NCBI GenBank assembly: GCA_032871835.1 | Contig: CM065296.1 | Span: 114,896,146-114,960,145, forward strand | Direction of reading: 5' to 3' | Source: Dipteronia dyeriana | Lineage: Eukaryota > Streptophyta > Magnoliopsida > Sapindales > Sapindaceae | DNA: 64,000 nucleotides | In this document: piece after piece, positions 11,480-25,176 of the stretch | How positions within the stretch are numbered: the stretch's first letter is position 1 | Layout of the letters: each line of letters begins with the position of its first letter | The notes under the pieces: generated by a model | Seen by the model: the letters and a program-made list of their open reading frames with translations, nothing else | Told to the model about the DNA's origin: nothing | Databases searched by the model: none | Position numbers and translations under genes: made by a program

Positions 11480-11868
11480 ATTTTTCAAAATTTTCACTTT
11501 TTACTTTGATTTTATTTTCCATTTTCTTTTGTTTTTTAAATAAATAAAATACAAAACAAAAATAAACAACTTATCATTTATATTCAGTTTTCAGTAGTAT
11601 ATATATATATATATATATATGTTTTTCATTTTTCAGTTTTCAACCACTATTCAGTCTTCAGACCAAAAATCAAACAGAACTTACCTATGATTTTTAATTT
11701 TAAAGATCTAGAGTTAGGAATACATTATTGAGTAATTTTCGGATACACTGATATTTTCATAGCAAAGAGAAACTATATTTTCGATACAAATGTAGTAAGC
11801 AAGGTATACAGATCGAACCAACTACACATGACATGTCACATGTCTCCATCCAAACTGTTGCTATTCTT
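11480..11868. other. 3' flank of the farnesol dehydrogenase-like gene
   Basis: AT-rich DNA with a (TA)n microsatellite at about 11598-11620. The part nearest 11868 is likely 3' untranslated region of the minus-strand gene. Confidence 0.5.
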
Positions 11869-13799
11869 TCAGTATTTTATGATGCCCAAGTCCTTCAACC
11901 AGGGAAGCACTTCCATTAACCCTTCCTTCAAGCTTCTAGGGTTATAACCTAACTCCTCTTTAGCTTTCTCACAAGAATACGCCCACTGATGTCTTGCAAC
12001 ACGTGCAGTCTGTTCAAAAAAGATCATTGTCAAATGAGGTACTTCGAACAAATAGCATGACTAAGATTGAGAATTAAAATGCAAAAACGACCATGCATAC
12101 CGGGTAGCTGATGAGAGGAAGCTTTCCTGTGATTCGAGAGAAAAAAACCGAGATCCATCCATAAGCCTCAATCACCCATAGGGGGATGCAAAATCTAGGC
12201 TTTTTTGTTCCAGTGATTACCGCAGCCATGTCAAAAATAAGTGCCAGCGATGCATTTTCTCCCGTGAGCAAGTATCTTTCACCCGGTCGACCTTTGTCCA
12301 TTGCCGCAATGTGACCCTCTACCACATCATCAACAAGACTGAAAGAAAATCTATCATTTCCATAGCCTATATAGCCGGGTAACCGTCCATTAAAACGTTC
12401 TATCAACTGAAAGAAGAAAGCTCATTAATACCAAAATTAGCATAAAAATGTTGTGGATACAATCAGGTATTAGTGTATTACAATACACTAATAAAGCAAA
12501 GTTTATTCAATGAGTGCTCCCATCAAGTTCAACAGTACCTAAAGAAGAAACTATTGCAAGGGAAAACAATGAGGCAGTGATCACAGCTTGGAGTTTCAGT
12601 GTATAAGAGACCTCATGAATTACAAAATTCTTTATTACTGTTAACCATGATTTTTTGGTTTGCTTTATTTAGAGAAGAACAAAGAATTGCATAAGCTCCC
12701 GTATTAGAAATACTTAAGAAGCATTTAAAAGAAAACAGTTTGTTCTTTCTACAATTTAAGAGTTACATGACAAATGCGCCTCAAGGTACATTGTAACGAA
12801 TCAAGCAGTGCAAACAAATACAGACCGATTAAGCGATAATAAATTCGAATAACCTAAAAATCATTCTCCAAACAATCTATTGACACTGAGTGCTGACCAA
12901 CACTGTAACAGGACTACAATGATTAACAGGCATCACCTTCATCTTCAACGGTGACAATCAAAGAGAATTTCACAAATGAAACTAATTAATTACACAATCA
13001 TATGATACTAGGAGAAGCACCAGAGTGACAAAATCTTACCAATTGGGTCACAACGTTACCGGTAGTGATCTTGCCCGCACCAAATATAACACCTGGATAA
13101 ACGGGCACAATCGGAAACCCCTCCGATGCAGCTTGTAACGCTATCTTATCGGCGGTGGCCTTGGACTTCTCATACTCCGAACAGAAGTACTTCTCCTTGT
13201 GAAACTGCCATCAATCGTCATATAATTTAGCATCCACATAGCAAAATTTAATTAATGAATCAATCAAATAATTAAATGAATCATATACTTGAGTCTCATC
13301 TGCAATGTATCCATCTGTTGATCCAAGAGCGAAAAACGACGACGTATAAATAATCTTCTCGACCGTTTTAGTCTCTTTAGCTGCTTGGAGTAAGTTCTTT
13401 AATCCTCCAACATTGACCTAATATGCACAAATTTACATTTTCAATTCCCGCTAAACTGAGAAATTAAAAGCAAATATGTAATTAGAAAGTTCAATTAAGG
13501 AGGAGGAGAGAGTTTACGGAGACGAATCTAGAAGGATCGGGGAGCCAGGGCTCGACGACGGCGGCAGCGTGGAAGATGACGTGGCAGCCAGAGCAGGAGT
13601 CGAGTAGTGAGCGGTAGTCGGTGACATCACCATAGGCAAGCTCGAGAGGTCCGTCAGTGGTGGTGGACGAAGGAAGACTGGAGATGTCGCTGGTGGGCCT
13701 GACCAGTGCCCGGACTGAGTGGCCTTGCTTCACGAGTGCGTGGCACAGTCTTCCTCCTAAGAAACCGGACGCTCCGGTCACCAGTATCTTCTTCTTCAT
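11869..13799 (-). CDS. FLDH: NAD-dependent farnesol dehydrogenase-like extended SDR, five exons
   Basis: Predicted 340-aa Rossmann-fold reductase related to dihydroflavonol reductases and closest, by recall, to Arabidopsis FLDH, which oxidises farnesol to farnesal and touches abscisic acid signalling. Exons: 13799-13518, 13417-13289, 13204-13040, 12406-12101 and 12009-11869, all phase 0. The protein starts MKKKILVTGASGFLGG with the TGxxGxxG nucleotide-binding loop. Further on are AYGDVTDYRSL, FHAAAVVEPWLPDPSRF, a YEKSK catalytic YxxxK, VYPGVIFG, RFNGRLPGYIGYGNDRF and a C-terminal YNPRSLKEGL. The first ATG that fits is 13799; upstream in-frame codons contain no ATG. Length matches the family (about 344 aa). 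Family identity is strong; substrate is inferred from homology. Confidence 0.92.
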
Positions 13800-14348
13800 T
13801 GCCTCTTTATCTTTCCCTCTTCCTCCAAAATCCAAAGTCGTCTCACTTTATAGACCTATACATGTTTATGTGATCTACATGTAAACATCTTGTGAGACAA
13901 AGACAACCGTATTTATGTATTGTATTTAATTACACGACTTGATTTCTTGAATCTTTAGTTGACCCTTCAAGATCAAGATATAATTTACCTGGCATATAAA
14001 AAAAAATGAATCTTTAATCAGATTTATGATTGAAATTAAAAAAACAAGAGCTTAATTCTCGGTTCGGAGCTTTTTTATTTTGGCAATTTAATGGAAATAA
14101 TATTCACAACATCCTCTTTATGTTTACAATGATCTCCGACGAACCCTATAAAATTAAGTCAAAGGTTCTCTAGTAACTGTACAGTTCTTATCGGAATAAA
14201 AGGCCACATGCTCAAACCATGGTATCTTTATTGTCCTACAAAACAGCAAATCAACAACTTCACATTTCGGATGCCCATTTGACATTTCTTCAATTTTGTT
14301 CTTTCTGTAAATCCAGATTTGCCTTGGGCGAGAGTTGTCAATGAGATA
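13800..14348. other. Spacer between two minus-strand genes
   Basis: Holds the 5' flank of the farnesol dehydrogenase-like gene and the 3' untranslated region of the hydrolase gene (probably to about 14225). No extra gene is seen. Confidence 0.5.
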
Positions 14349-16979
14349 TCATAATCTGGAGCGACGTATGCATTTGATGGGATTAAATGGCGAATGCCTC
14401 CGTGTAGACGTATATGAGCGCCCATTCAAGGAGTCTGGTGATCTTATATCCCAGCCTTCAACATTCTTAGGAACACAGACATCGAAAAGAATTTGACCAA
14501 GAACCCCATGGGCGCTAATGCTTGGAGGGGTATGCAAATGAATCAACTCTTCCTTGTGTTGATCTTGCACAGACCTGACATCTCCACCGTCATAATACTC
14601 TAATGAGCTTGGCATGAATAAATGGTCACTGGGCACAAGAGGAGTTCCACGAAAACTCTGGGTAGGGCTTGCACCTGCTTTCCTCATGCCGTCAATTGGG
14701 TGACTCTCATCATGTGTTCCGTCTAAGCCCATACTTTCTCCTTCAAGTCTTTGAATTCTATGGGAATAAACTGCAGCTGCCTTTCCAAGGAGTTCGGTTA
14801 CAGCAGCCTTGTAATCAATTGGATAATGCCGATAATGACCTATATTAATAACAAGATTAAATCACATTAATAGGTTGAAATATATTGATCACAGTCTGTA
14901 AAGTGTTTAAAACAAAGTTTAGACATCATAGGGTTCATAAAATGATCACAGGAAGATGACTTTAATTTAGCCTCTTAATATACTGAGACTACAAATATAC
15001 ATCATAGCCATATTTATACACACTCATTACAATATTCTACATTTGAATAAAGTATTCCTTACCGTTTTGATAACATAAAACAGGTATCATCCCCTGGTTA
15101 TTGTTTTTTGTTTTGGCATTAAAAGCCTTAAATACGATTAGCAGGTAAGCAGATTGCAACTCACTGCCAGATAATGGCCAAGAGATGGCGTATTGCACAA
15201 CTTATACTACTAGGAATAACATCGACAACAGCACTATGCATCAGAAAGGGTAAGAACTCCACAGCAAACAGCAAAAAAAAGTCTCCATCAGGTTTAATGC
15301 ATACAGATTTACAACCAAAGCACTCCCAAGAAAGTTTCAGCAGAAGATATCACACATGGTGTAATCATTATATAACATAATACCAATAAAATTAGAAACA
15401 GACCTACATGAGGTGAGCCATTCAAATTCACAATTTTTACATCTCCCCCAAGTTCTCTTAGTCGCTGAGCGAAATTATAGATAATTTGGTATGGAGCAAG
15501 ATCATCATCTTCCGAGCATAAGATGAGATATGGTGCCCCCATGGTCTGCATAAGAATAATAGTGAATAAAAGGATAGAAACCATGGAAGTGAAAGCTTTC
15601 TACGGCAAGTAATCTGATATCTACTTACAACAGTGGAGTACAGAGTCTGCCAATATTCAGCTCGGTGTGATTCAAACCTATTGAGAAAGAGAGCATCAAG
15701 ACTAGAAGCAATACCATTTGCTATCCATGAAATCACTCTTGGTGGATGGGACATATTGAGAACAGTTGGGTGAACAACAAATCGAGCACCCAAATCACTC
15801 GTGAAATCCACTGGACTCGAATCATAGATATAGCCCGAAAGACAGTCCCTAACCAGTTGGCGGTCGTCCTTTCACCGGAAAGAAAAGAAAAACAGAAACA
15901 ACTTTAAAATCAAAACAGGCAAAACAAAAGTTTAAGTTTATAAATTATACAATCTCTATCGAAACTTGTTTGCCCTCAACATATCGGCAATCATTCGGTT
16001 CTTATGAAAACGAGAATGAAATGAAAAGTTTATCTCCGGTATGATAGTAATTTAATTCAATGAAATACATTAGCATTGCTAGAAACCATCTACAAGGTAA
16101 GGATGTACAAATCGTTGAAAGAAGAAAAGGATTAGAAGGCATTGCTTAGATTGAAGAAGAAATGACATACCAGATTCATTTTTGTTTCACATGTTCCATC
16201 AATTATCTGCAAAAGAGAAAAATGCATTAACATATCTATAGCTGTAATATGCACTGGTTTGGTTCTATACAAAGACAAGGAAATTTATTTATTGCCAACA
16301 TCAATGCAGACACATGTGCGGTTTCCATACTACCAAAATTACCTGAAGAGCCTTGTACATGCAAGCTTTTGGACCCCCGGAAAAAGACACAAAGACAACA
16401 GGGCATGGCTTAACCTTCAGTTCCTACTTGCCACAGTATAAAACCAAACACTTATTAATATCCTGCCCACTCCATGCAATAAATGTTTTAACAACTTTCA
16501 AGCTAGAAATATACAAATTGGGTGATTGATGCTGATTACAACATTTCTTCAAGTTGCAATTAGAAAAACATAGTAGTACTGACCTCAACAAGTTCTTTAA
16601 GAACGTCAAATGCAAGAGTTTCAGCCTTTTCAGGAAAGAACCTGCACACACATATCAAATTCATCAAAGTCCAAATACAAAACCAATGTTTCATATTAGC
16701 ATAAAAGAGATCAAATACCACTTGACTAGAAACCAATTAAACCAATTAAACCAACAAAACGCAATCGCAGAACCAACTATCCGTACAATTCAACTAAAAG
16801 TGCTATCAACAAACAAACGCAAGTCAATATCGGTTAAACCCAGAACAAGAAATCAAGCAAAAAAAGTAGCGAAATCGAACATACATGTTGAGAAATTGAG
16901 AATGGCAAACGAGTGAATTCCAATTCAAAGAAGAGTAGAGCTGGACGTAGCGATTGACGTGCTTTTCTTCACTCGACAT
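14349..16979 (-). CDS. TMEM53/DUF829 family alpha/beta hydrolase, seven exons
   Basis: Predicted 380-aa protein. Exons: 16979-16885, 16641-16584, 16423-16343, 16206-16171, 15868-15629, 15545-15404 and 14839-14349; frames join without stops. The start MSSEEKHVNRYVQLYSSLNW fits the family's N-terminus. The nucleophile elbow is in VFVSFSGGPKACMYKA, a likely acid residue in YLILCSEDDDLAP and the histidine in LNGSPHVGHYRHYP, so the catalytic triad looks complete. The last 150 residues (low-complexity, with a proline/serine-rich stretch and an Arg-rich end IRRSRL) are plant additions with no motif I know. In animals TMEM53 sits at the nuclear envelope; the plant members have no established substrate. 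The exon 6 donor is GTCTGT, weaker than the others. Confidence 0.88.
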
Positions 16980-17400
16980 CCAAGCAAACACCACCACTAT
17001 CCCTTCTCTTTTCCCTCTATTTTCCTTCTCTCTCCCCCAGTAAAACCTACCTCCAAATCCCCACATTTTTCTTCTCTCTCAACAATCCCGATTTCACGTT
17101 CTCTTCAACGCTCGCTGTTCACGATATTGTTATGGGTTCTTGAACGAATACAGAATTCGATTCAATCTATGGACCAAAATTCAGAGATTTTTAATTTTAT
17201 AAGGCTCTGGTTTTATTTATTTTTTATTTTTTTTCTCTCCTGATTCCTGAATCTGATTTTCATCTTCTTTTTGCACGTTTTATATTGGGAGAAGATGGGT
17301 GTGTGTGTACTGAGTCGTCGTACTCTCTCTCTAAAACGGCGATTTTTTTTTAATCTTTTTACAACTTCCAGGAAATCTCGCCACGTGTAGCGTTGAAAAC
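16980..17400. promoter_or_regulatory. 5' flank of the TMEM53-like gene
   Basis: Pyrimidine-rich leader on the plus strand (CTCTCTCAACAATCCCG and nearby), so the minus-strand transcript would start with a GA-rich 5' untranslated region, a common plant arrangement. No clear TATA box is visible. Confidence 0.35.
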
Positions 17401-20190
17401 CCGTGGATCATAAAATCAACTTTAGATATATTGGATAATGACAAGAATACCCTTGTTTGGTGGGTGTCGTGTCAGGATCGCATTGATGGAAATATCTGTT
17501 GGGTTGTGGTGACCGTAGATTGCCGTTGCAGGGAAGAGAATGAGAAGCGGCTGGTTGGATGGCAATTTCATTTGTTCCATTTTTTTGACTTTTTTGGCTT
17601 TTTTTTGTAATATATTTGGAAATTTATAATAATATTTATTAATTAAAAATAAAAAATATGTTGCATTATTGATTTATTGATGTCGTTTTTATCTTGCAAG
17701 AGAGGTCCATGATCCATGTCCATCCAATAGATGACAAGGCAGGGATATTATTGTCAAAGTTAATTGACGTAACGAAACATTACTAGTTTATTGTCCACTT
17801 GGAATCATGATCTCATTGTCCGAGAAAATTAACAAATAAAATGTCATAATTACCCCTCTTATGAAATTTCCAGGAAAGTTACAAGCATTAAGCACCAAAA
17901 ATGGAGTAGACATTATTACATTATTCATGCCGATAACATTGTCTCTTTGCTTCCAATGGATAAGATTCAAACGTTTTAAAGAAGCTAATTTAGAAAGCAA
18001 TGTATTTCCTTAATTGGAAACATTCCACAACAAAACATAGGTAAAGGTGAATGCGATACAATCGGAGGTGTGTACCAAAATTTTTATCTATCCTGCTCTA
18101 CAATATTAATAAATTCATTATCATATTAGTTATGGGTGTGTCATACAATTGGAAATGACAGACATATATGTATCTGGACGAAGTTCGACATATTAAAAAA
18201 TGCCACGTGACAAAATATATAATAATTCATTAATAATATTAATTGTCATTAAAATAAAAAAGGGCATCAGTCGGTGGAGCAACCTGAAGAAATTAACTGC
18301 TACTACAATTATGGTTTGTAGTATAATTCTCTTGAGAAGCAATTAATAGCAAATGCGATAGTTGAATCTTTATTACATAAGTAGAGGACTAAAGGAGTAG
18401 TGTCAATTGTCAAACCATTTTGTCAACAGGGTTGTGCAAATCGTTATTCAAATATTTTGGTTAAAAAAAAAACTGTTAATCAAATATACATAGTATTATA
18501 ATGAGTAGTTAACATTATAATGTACGCCTAATATTATTAAGTTATTCTATTTATATGAATATCTGCACATATTTCTCATTGATGATATCTGTTATGGGAA
18601 GATCTTTTTGTCAAATTTAATTTTAAAAATTAAAGAGAGTTTGTTAAAGAAAATAAATTGTTACATTAGTTTACATTTAAACTAGATGCTTTGAGAGTTG
18701 TACAAAATTAATAATATATTCTACCAGTTTGAGATCAGTTCTGGTTACAGGCATTCCAAGGCTAACAACTTCAATGCTGTAGGCTAGATCAACCAAGTAT
18801 GGCATGTAATGCATGACTCCCATACACTTGGACTTGGTAATTTAATGGGCAATGATATATATTATAATATCTATTATTTTGGGATTATGTATTTTTTTTT
18901 TAAAACCTTTTGCCATTGATAATATTCGGGTAGCTGATTTATAAGTCATTTATTTAAATTCTAAAATTATTCATCTATCAACTGAGTTACGTCTTGTTCC
19001 CTATCGACGACAATGATGATAATTGAGTCCTCTTACCTACACAAATATGATAAAGGAAGTGCTCATCTACCATTATTTACAAACACATGTTATGTGCCCT
19101 ATATTTATTGTTAATAATCATTACTCCAATTTCCTTAAAAATAAATAATAATAATGTTATTCTGTGTAAGGTATAGGTTAATAACTATAAATTCATTAAA
19201 ATTTTAAAAATATTTTTTATAAATATAAGTTTATTATATTAAATAAAATAATAAATGTAATTAATAGTTTCCTTTTATAAAAAATTTAATTGTAACACAT
19301 GTTAACAGTTACTAACAAATAATAATCATTACTCCTACTTGTAGTGATTAATGTGGGTCAAAATGAAATTAAATGAATAGAAACTAAGCACTCCCACAAC
19401 CATGAGAAGCTAAATTTTGGAATTAATAGGCACGCGTGCCTTTCTCTCTCTCTAGATTCCCCACACCATTAAGCAATTATTACCAAATATCGAAATTGTT
19501 GATCACAATTTAGACCCTAATGCTCCACGTATTATTTCTTTTTTTCAATGAGATACAAATTAAGTTATTTATTAAAATGTCTAAACCACTGTCTTATTGG
19601 AAATGGTTATCATAACCGATAACTCGATGAAAACAATCATCATTTAATCCAATAATCGATAACCTTTTGACGTTCAATTTATTATTATAGTAAAAAATGT
19701 ATAATATTACTAATAACATACTATTACATTTTAATTTAAGATTAGATTTTTAAAAGACTAGAATATTTTACCAATTTTTAAAAATAGATAGTTAAACAAA
19801 CTGCGGTATGCCTCATTCTACGAATCCCTAAATTATCATAATATTTTTTTTTTAAAAAAAAATAAACAAACTGAGTCACGGATGACGCGTCCGTCATAAA
19901 TAGTGAACGAATAATTGAAACACTCTACCCTAGGCGCACTTTAGCAAAACCCAAGGAAACACAGATGTTTAGCTGTTAAAAAAACACAAGACACAAATGA
20001 TGAAAAAAATTAATAAAGTTGTTAATCCCAAAATCACCGATAATCACGGATTTACTGGAACCGAATCGTCATTGCCCGGAGAGCACGTTAGCAGAACAAC
20101 AACAACAACAACGAGAAGAAGGCAGTTTTAATCATTTGAACTTTATCAACAACTGTTGAAAAGCTTAGTTTTAACTCTCTCTGGCGATTA
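17401..20190. other. AT-rich intergenic region, no gene seen
   Basis: About 2.8 kb without convincing coding sequence, RNA gene or well-bounded mobile element. Short AT-rich direct and inverted patches occur, but none with clear ends or target duplications. Confidence 0.5.
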
Positions 20191-20235
20191 CTTAAAAGAA
20201 AAGAAAAGAAAAGAAAAGAAAAAGAAAAAGAAAAA
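20191..20235 (+). repeat. AAAAG / AAAAAG microsatellite
   Basis: Run of AAAAG followed by AAAAAG units about 190 bp upstream of the next gene's ATG, probably in its promoter or 5' untranslated region. Confidence 0.8.
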
Positions 20236-20423
20236 GCTTGCTTTTCTGTTTTGCAGACTGTACTCGCATTCAAATATTCAAAAACAAAAGCAGATAAGAG
20301 AGTATTGACTGATTGATTGTTGCGATCTACGGTTGGATAGATCTGTGGAATTTGTATTGAAAATTCCAAGAGCGAGAGAGGAAGGAGAGACGGCGTGATG
20401 AGGTGGAAGGAGGAGATAATGAG

Positions 20424-23400
20424 ATGGTAAAAGTAGAGTGTGGATATAAAGGGAGAGGAAAATGGAATTGTTCGTATAAGAAAATCACTCTCATCGTTTG
20501 TTCAATTAACATTGTTATTGCCCTTTACGTTCTTCGCTCTCTCTACGCTTCTATCTACCTTCATTCCAATTATGATTTCAATAATTGTACCAACTCTTGC
20601 TTCCTTTTATGGCTTTCAATTTCTCTTTTCTTTTTTTGGGTGTTTTGTTGATTGTCGTTGCAATTTGTTTCATGCTTGTTTAATTCCAATGTTTTAATTA
20701 CCAACAGCTGTAAAGTACACACCAGATCAGATTAAGAAAATGGAAGAATCCATACGGATTCGAAGAGCTAAGGAACCCATAGAGCTTGTTAAAGTTGTAA
20801 GACCCTCTTTGATTTTCGAGGTTATTTATGCACCCTTTTTGTGGTTATATATTGTTTGATTGAGCTTAATGGATTTTGTTTCTGTGATCACAAGGTGAAG
20901 AAATTGAAGCTAGAGTTATCTAGTGAAGATTCGGTTCTTGAACTGCCACGGCCTGTTAAGCAGAGGATGGCGGATGAAATCCTCCGGAGGCTGCACAGCT
21001 TGGATGCTAAGACAAATGTTAGTGTGGTAAGAGGTGGGTACAATGTAATTTCATGCAATCTTTTACTCATTAATTTTCATTGGCATATCGAATTCTTATT
21101 AGAAAGTGGTCAAATCATTGTATGACTTTGTTGTTAGAACTTCATTTGAGTATAGGGCATTTTCTTTGGGTGGCTGGCCGAGAGATGCAATGTTCTGAAC
21201 AATGCATTAATTAAAGAACTTTATATTGTGTGGAGATTTACAGGATTAGATTACTTGAGAACTTCATATATTTATTTATTTATTGGCAGTAGTCATATAT
21301 ATATATATATATATCCATTGACAGTATTATTATCTCAAAAGATTCATACAATGATGATTTGGTAAATACTTTAGTACCAACAATCTGTTGGGAGGGCATA
21401 ATGTATATTAGATGCCAGTTACTGTTCTAGTACTTCTAGGTTTACAATTTCTGTTTACCTGAACTATGTATCATTCATGCGGTTGTTATGTGTTGATCAT
21501 CAGGTGTATGGTCAGGCTGGTTGATGGATGATTGTGATATGGCATATATGTCGATGGATGGATAGCATAGATAAAATAGTTGCATAAACTTAGCAGTTTC
21601 ATGTATAGGTAAAAATTGACTTTGCAACTTATGTCCACAGAATATGATATCTTTTTTCAATTGTATTTTAGATCATTTTAAAACCGTGACTAAAGACCTT
21701 TGCTGATTTTGTGATGTACATTGGTTAGAAAATATTTTTTTGGTGGAAAATGAGCTTCCTGGCAACATTCTCTAAAACCAATGGAAAACTTATGATAATT
21801 TCAAAGATATTGATTTAAATGACCATTTCCCTCGGCCAATTCTATATACACATATGGTATGGTTGTGACACTAATGAGTAAATGAATGAATGAATGAATG
21901 AATAATGTGCATTGTTCTCCATTTGGTTAACTTTAGGAGTACTGTTTAATATGGTAATAGAGGAGGCAAACCCTTGGTTAATATGGTAATAGAATGGAAT
22001 TGAATTTCTTTTATGTGCAATGTAATAATTTTCATATCGAGTTTATAAGTTTACTACGAGTGAAGGAAGCTAGGGAGCTTGGATGTGATGGAAAGTTAAT
22101 GAGAGGGGGGTGAAAGGCGTTTTTTTTTTGGAACCTTAAGGATGGCGTGGTAAGTTGGTCAGTGCTAAAGTGAATTGGTTAAATTTGAGGGATATAATTA
22201 ATAGAAGGAATTCAGCATATGTGTTGGATATTTGGGAGGCTGGGTCCCAAACTTGCACATTACTGTGTATGAACTATGAACTGTTCTAAGGCTTGTACCA
22301 TGTATCCTTTGACTTGCATTAGGCTGACAATTTATTTCACTGGCATGGTATTCTATGGATGTGCACATCCAATTAGGTTATTATGGTTGAAGTCATACTC
22401 TTTGTTTTGATTTTTTCAAACATTAAGGATAGTTTCCTTGTTATACGAATTAGTGTATTTTATATCCTCTTCTCAAAATCGTGAGCTTTTCCATGTCTCT
22501 TCTCCTCCGCCGTCCTTCTTTCATTTTGATTGTTTAGTTTGAAGCTTTTTATTTACCAGTTCCAAGAGTTGGAGTTTCGCAAAGTCTAAAACTATGATGT
22601 CTAGAACGTACTGGATGTGTGTTGTATAGGGTCTTCACAAGTCTGTAAACATGGCTTGGGAAAGCAAGGTGGATTTCCACGTTTCTCATAAGCACATATC
22701 AGTTTAATAATGTGAATAATCAATTTTGACTACATGTATTGATTTAAGCTATCTTTTCTAAGTTTCAAATGTTGGGATATGTATGATGTAAATTTGTGTT
22801 GTGTATTTATATCTCTCGGCTCTCGCTACTGATCTTGTTGGCATTTTTCTTTTGATAAACAGAAGCAGTTGAAAGCTGGCGTAGAGAAAAACTAGATGAA
22901 GCCAAACAGTTGAATATTGGAAAGCAGGGAATGAATTCGACTATTCTGAAAGAGCAAACTAGTATGGCCTTCTCTTTAATACTTGGCTTATCTGGAATTC
23001 AAATTTATGTTCTTGTTTAAACCTCAACATTCACCATGCTTTAATCTCACTTTGAAGTTATTGTTTGGACCTTCCCTTTTACCTTTTTATGACTCACTTT
23101 CTGTAGGATTTCTAGTAAAAGCCTTGGAATCTGATTGGGCTGCGTTGTCTGAAGAAATTGGTCTTTGGATACCTGCTGAAATCATTCACCAAGAACATGA
23201 TGATAAACCTGAGGGTGTTAAAGATGATGAGGGTAAATAATCAATATCTTCTAATTGTTAATCACACATGTATGCTCCGACTGAACACACTTTCTACAAA
23301 TATGGAAAAATCATATCAAGCTTTGTTCGTCTACTAACTGAGGTGTGGTTATTTCTCTCCAGAAGAAGATATTTTACCCGGCAGGCCAGTTCCACCTGAG

Positions 23401-23839
23401 TGTAATGCTGAACTTCATACTGATTATGCTGGGGCTGCTGTCAGATGGGGACTCACTCACCCTAAAGAAAGTGCAGCTGAATGCTGTCAGGCTTGCTTAG
23501 ATCAGGCAAAGCGTGCACAGCCAGGTCAAATTAAATGCAACACATGGGTTTATTGCCCATATGAGACAGGATGTCATTCCCCTGATATCTATGAACACAA
23601 AAATCAGGAATGCTGGCTGAAATATGTAAGTATCAGCTAATTTTATCATTAAGTTAGCAATTAATAACTTTCTTGTGCTTCCTTTTGAAGTTCTTATCTA
23701 ATATCTGCACTTCTTATTTATTACGCAGGCAGAGCAGCCCAAACTAAATTTTAAGGGCAAATATCCCGATTCATATAGAAATTCCCACCCAACCGCACCT
23801 TTGATTGTTCCATGGGTCTCAGGTGTTGTTAGAATGTGA
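20424..23839 (+). CDS. Single-pass membrane protein with C-terminal PAN/apple-like Cys-rich domain, seven exons
   Basis: Predicted 329 aa. Exons: 20424-20586, 20708-20796, 20895-21033, 22863-22961, 23107-23232, 23363-23625 and 23729-23839. A short basic N-terminus is followed by one hydrophobic segment at residues 21-44 (ITLIVCSINIVIALYVL), giving a type II anchor with the bulk outside the cytosol. The middle is charged and helical (PDQIKKMEESIRIRRAKEP, EAVESWRREKLDEAKQ). The C-terminal 110 residues have conserved Cys pairs: PPECNAEL, ECCQACLDQ, KCNTWVYCP, ETGCHSPDI and QECWLKY, the pattern of a PAN/apple-like fold, ending in APLIVPWVSGVVRM. No function is known to me. Exon 3 must use donor GTGGGT at 21034; the stronger GTAAGA at 21027 gives a frameshift. 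ATG 20424 is the first in frame. Confidence 0.8.
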
Positions 23840-24534
23840 TTGAATTCTGCTAAAAAGTGGACAGTTCTATCGCCCTTGTAACGTTTTGCGGACAGCCATG
23901 GAGTTAGCTCCAAAGAAATCCATGTCACATACTCTTTACATCGTTGAATTTTTGCTTCTGCTCGTTATTCTTTTGGTTTGTTGAAGATAAAGATGGGAAT
24001 GGGTAAAGACTAGAGTGTGTGATTCTGTAATTGATAATCACACAATCAATTTTTTGGGACATGTGATATAATGAGAACAATGATTCTAAACTGAGAAATC
24101 TGGTGGATGACTTCTTGTACGATCAGACGGAAAAAAAAATCATCTTTTGTGTTGCTCCTTTGCTAACTGTGAATGAAGTTTTTTCAGACTTATAATTTGG
24201 TTGTCGTTGAACAAAACCTGTTGGATGTAATCGTGAATGAGTAACGGATCATTAGGTGATCAACTTGAACCGGAAAAAGGATTCGAGTTTTATATTTACC
24301 CGTTAACTCTGTTGGGAGACCCATCTCCCTACCTACTATGAGAGTTGCATTCTGGTCAAATATGGACAGGTCTTTTATTCAATGGGTATTAGGTTAAAAT
24401 TAAAAAATTAAAAAAATTGAAAAACAACTTATAGAGTTTCATGAATAATAATCCTACTTTCATCACGATAAGGGAAAAAAAATAAAACTTTCAAATATAT
24501 ATATATGAAACGAATAAAGGAAAATTGTACATAA
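23840..24534. other. 3' flank of the membrane-protein gene and intergenic DNA
   Basis: The first few hundred bases are probably the 3' untranslated region. The rest is AT-rich with a short TA run near 24497. No gene is seen. Confidence 0.45.
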
Positions 24535-25037
24535 TTTCTAAGAGATTAACCAATATTGCACTAATATATAAATTTTGTTAAATTTACACATACTTTCCTT
24601 GGTTTTCATCAATTAATTATTTGACAAGCTTTAAAATTTAAAATGATTAAATTATTCATGAATTAATTATTTTATTATAATAATCATTTAAATTGAGGAT
24701 TTTATTATAATAAAATTAATCAACTAACCATTTTTTTTATTTAAAAGAATATTTTTTAATAAAAATAAAAACAAATTGTTATATATATATATATATTTAA
24801 ATAAAAAAATGGTTAGTTAATTAATTAGGTTTTATTTGTAATAAAATCCCTAACCGTTTAAATACAAATTTGGTCAGTTAATTAATTTTATTATAATAAA
24901 ATAATTAATTTAGAGATAATTTATCCATTTTAAATTTTAACACTGATCAAACAATTAATCAATAAAAAACAAGAGAAGTATGTACAATTTTGACAACAAT
25001 TATATCTTAATGCAATATTGGTTAAACTCATAAGAAT
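24535..25037. repeat. Long imperfect foldback element, about 500 bp
   Basis: The two halves are reverse complements over almost their whole length. The left end has TTAACCAATATTGCACTAAT and the complement of the right end TTAACCAATATTGCATTAAG. Inner blocks such as TAATTATTTTATTATAATAA and ACTAACCATTTTTTTATTTA also pair, around a TA microsatellite near 24781. It has the form of a foldback MITE; no target duplication was identified. Confidence 0.6.
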
Positions 25038-25176
25038 TTGTATAATTTATCCAAAAAAATAAACAATATTTGTTTGAGCTTTTATTATAAATTTCACTTT
25101 CTAAAAAACTTTAGGACATTATCACACTTGTCTGTTCACAAAAAAATAAAAAAAAACTCAAAAGGAAATATTAAAT

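Noticed and set aside
13800..13835. A longer N-terminus for the farnesol dehydrogenase-like protein
   Set aside because: The in-frame extension contains no ATG (it would begin at TTG); ATG 13799 matches the family start.
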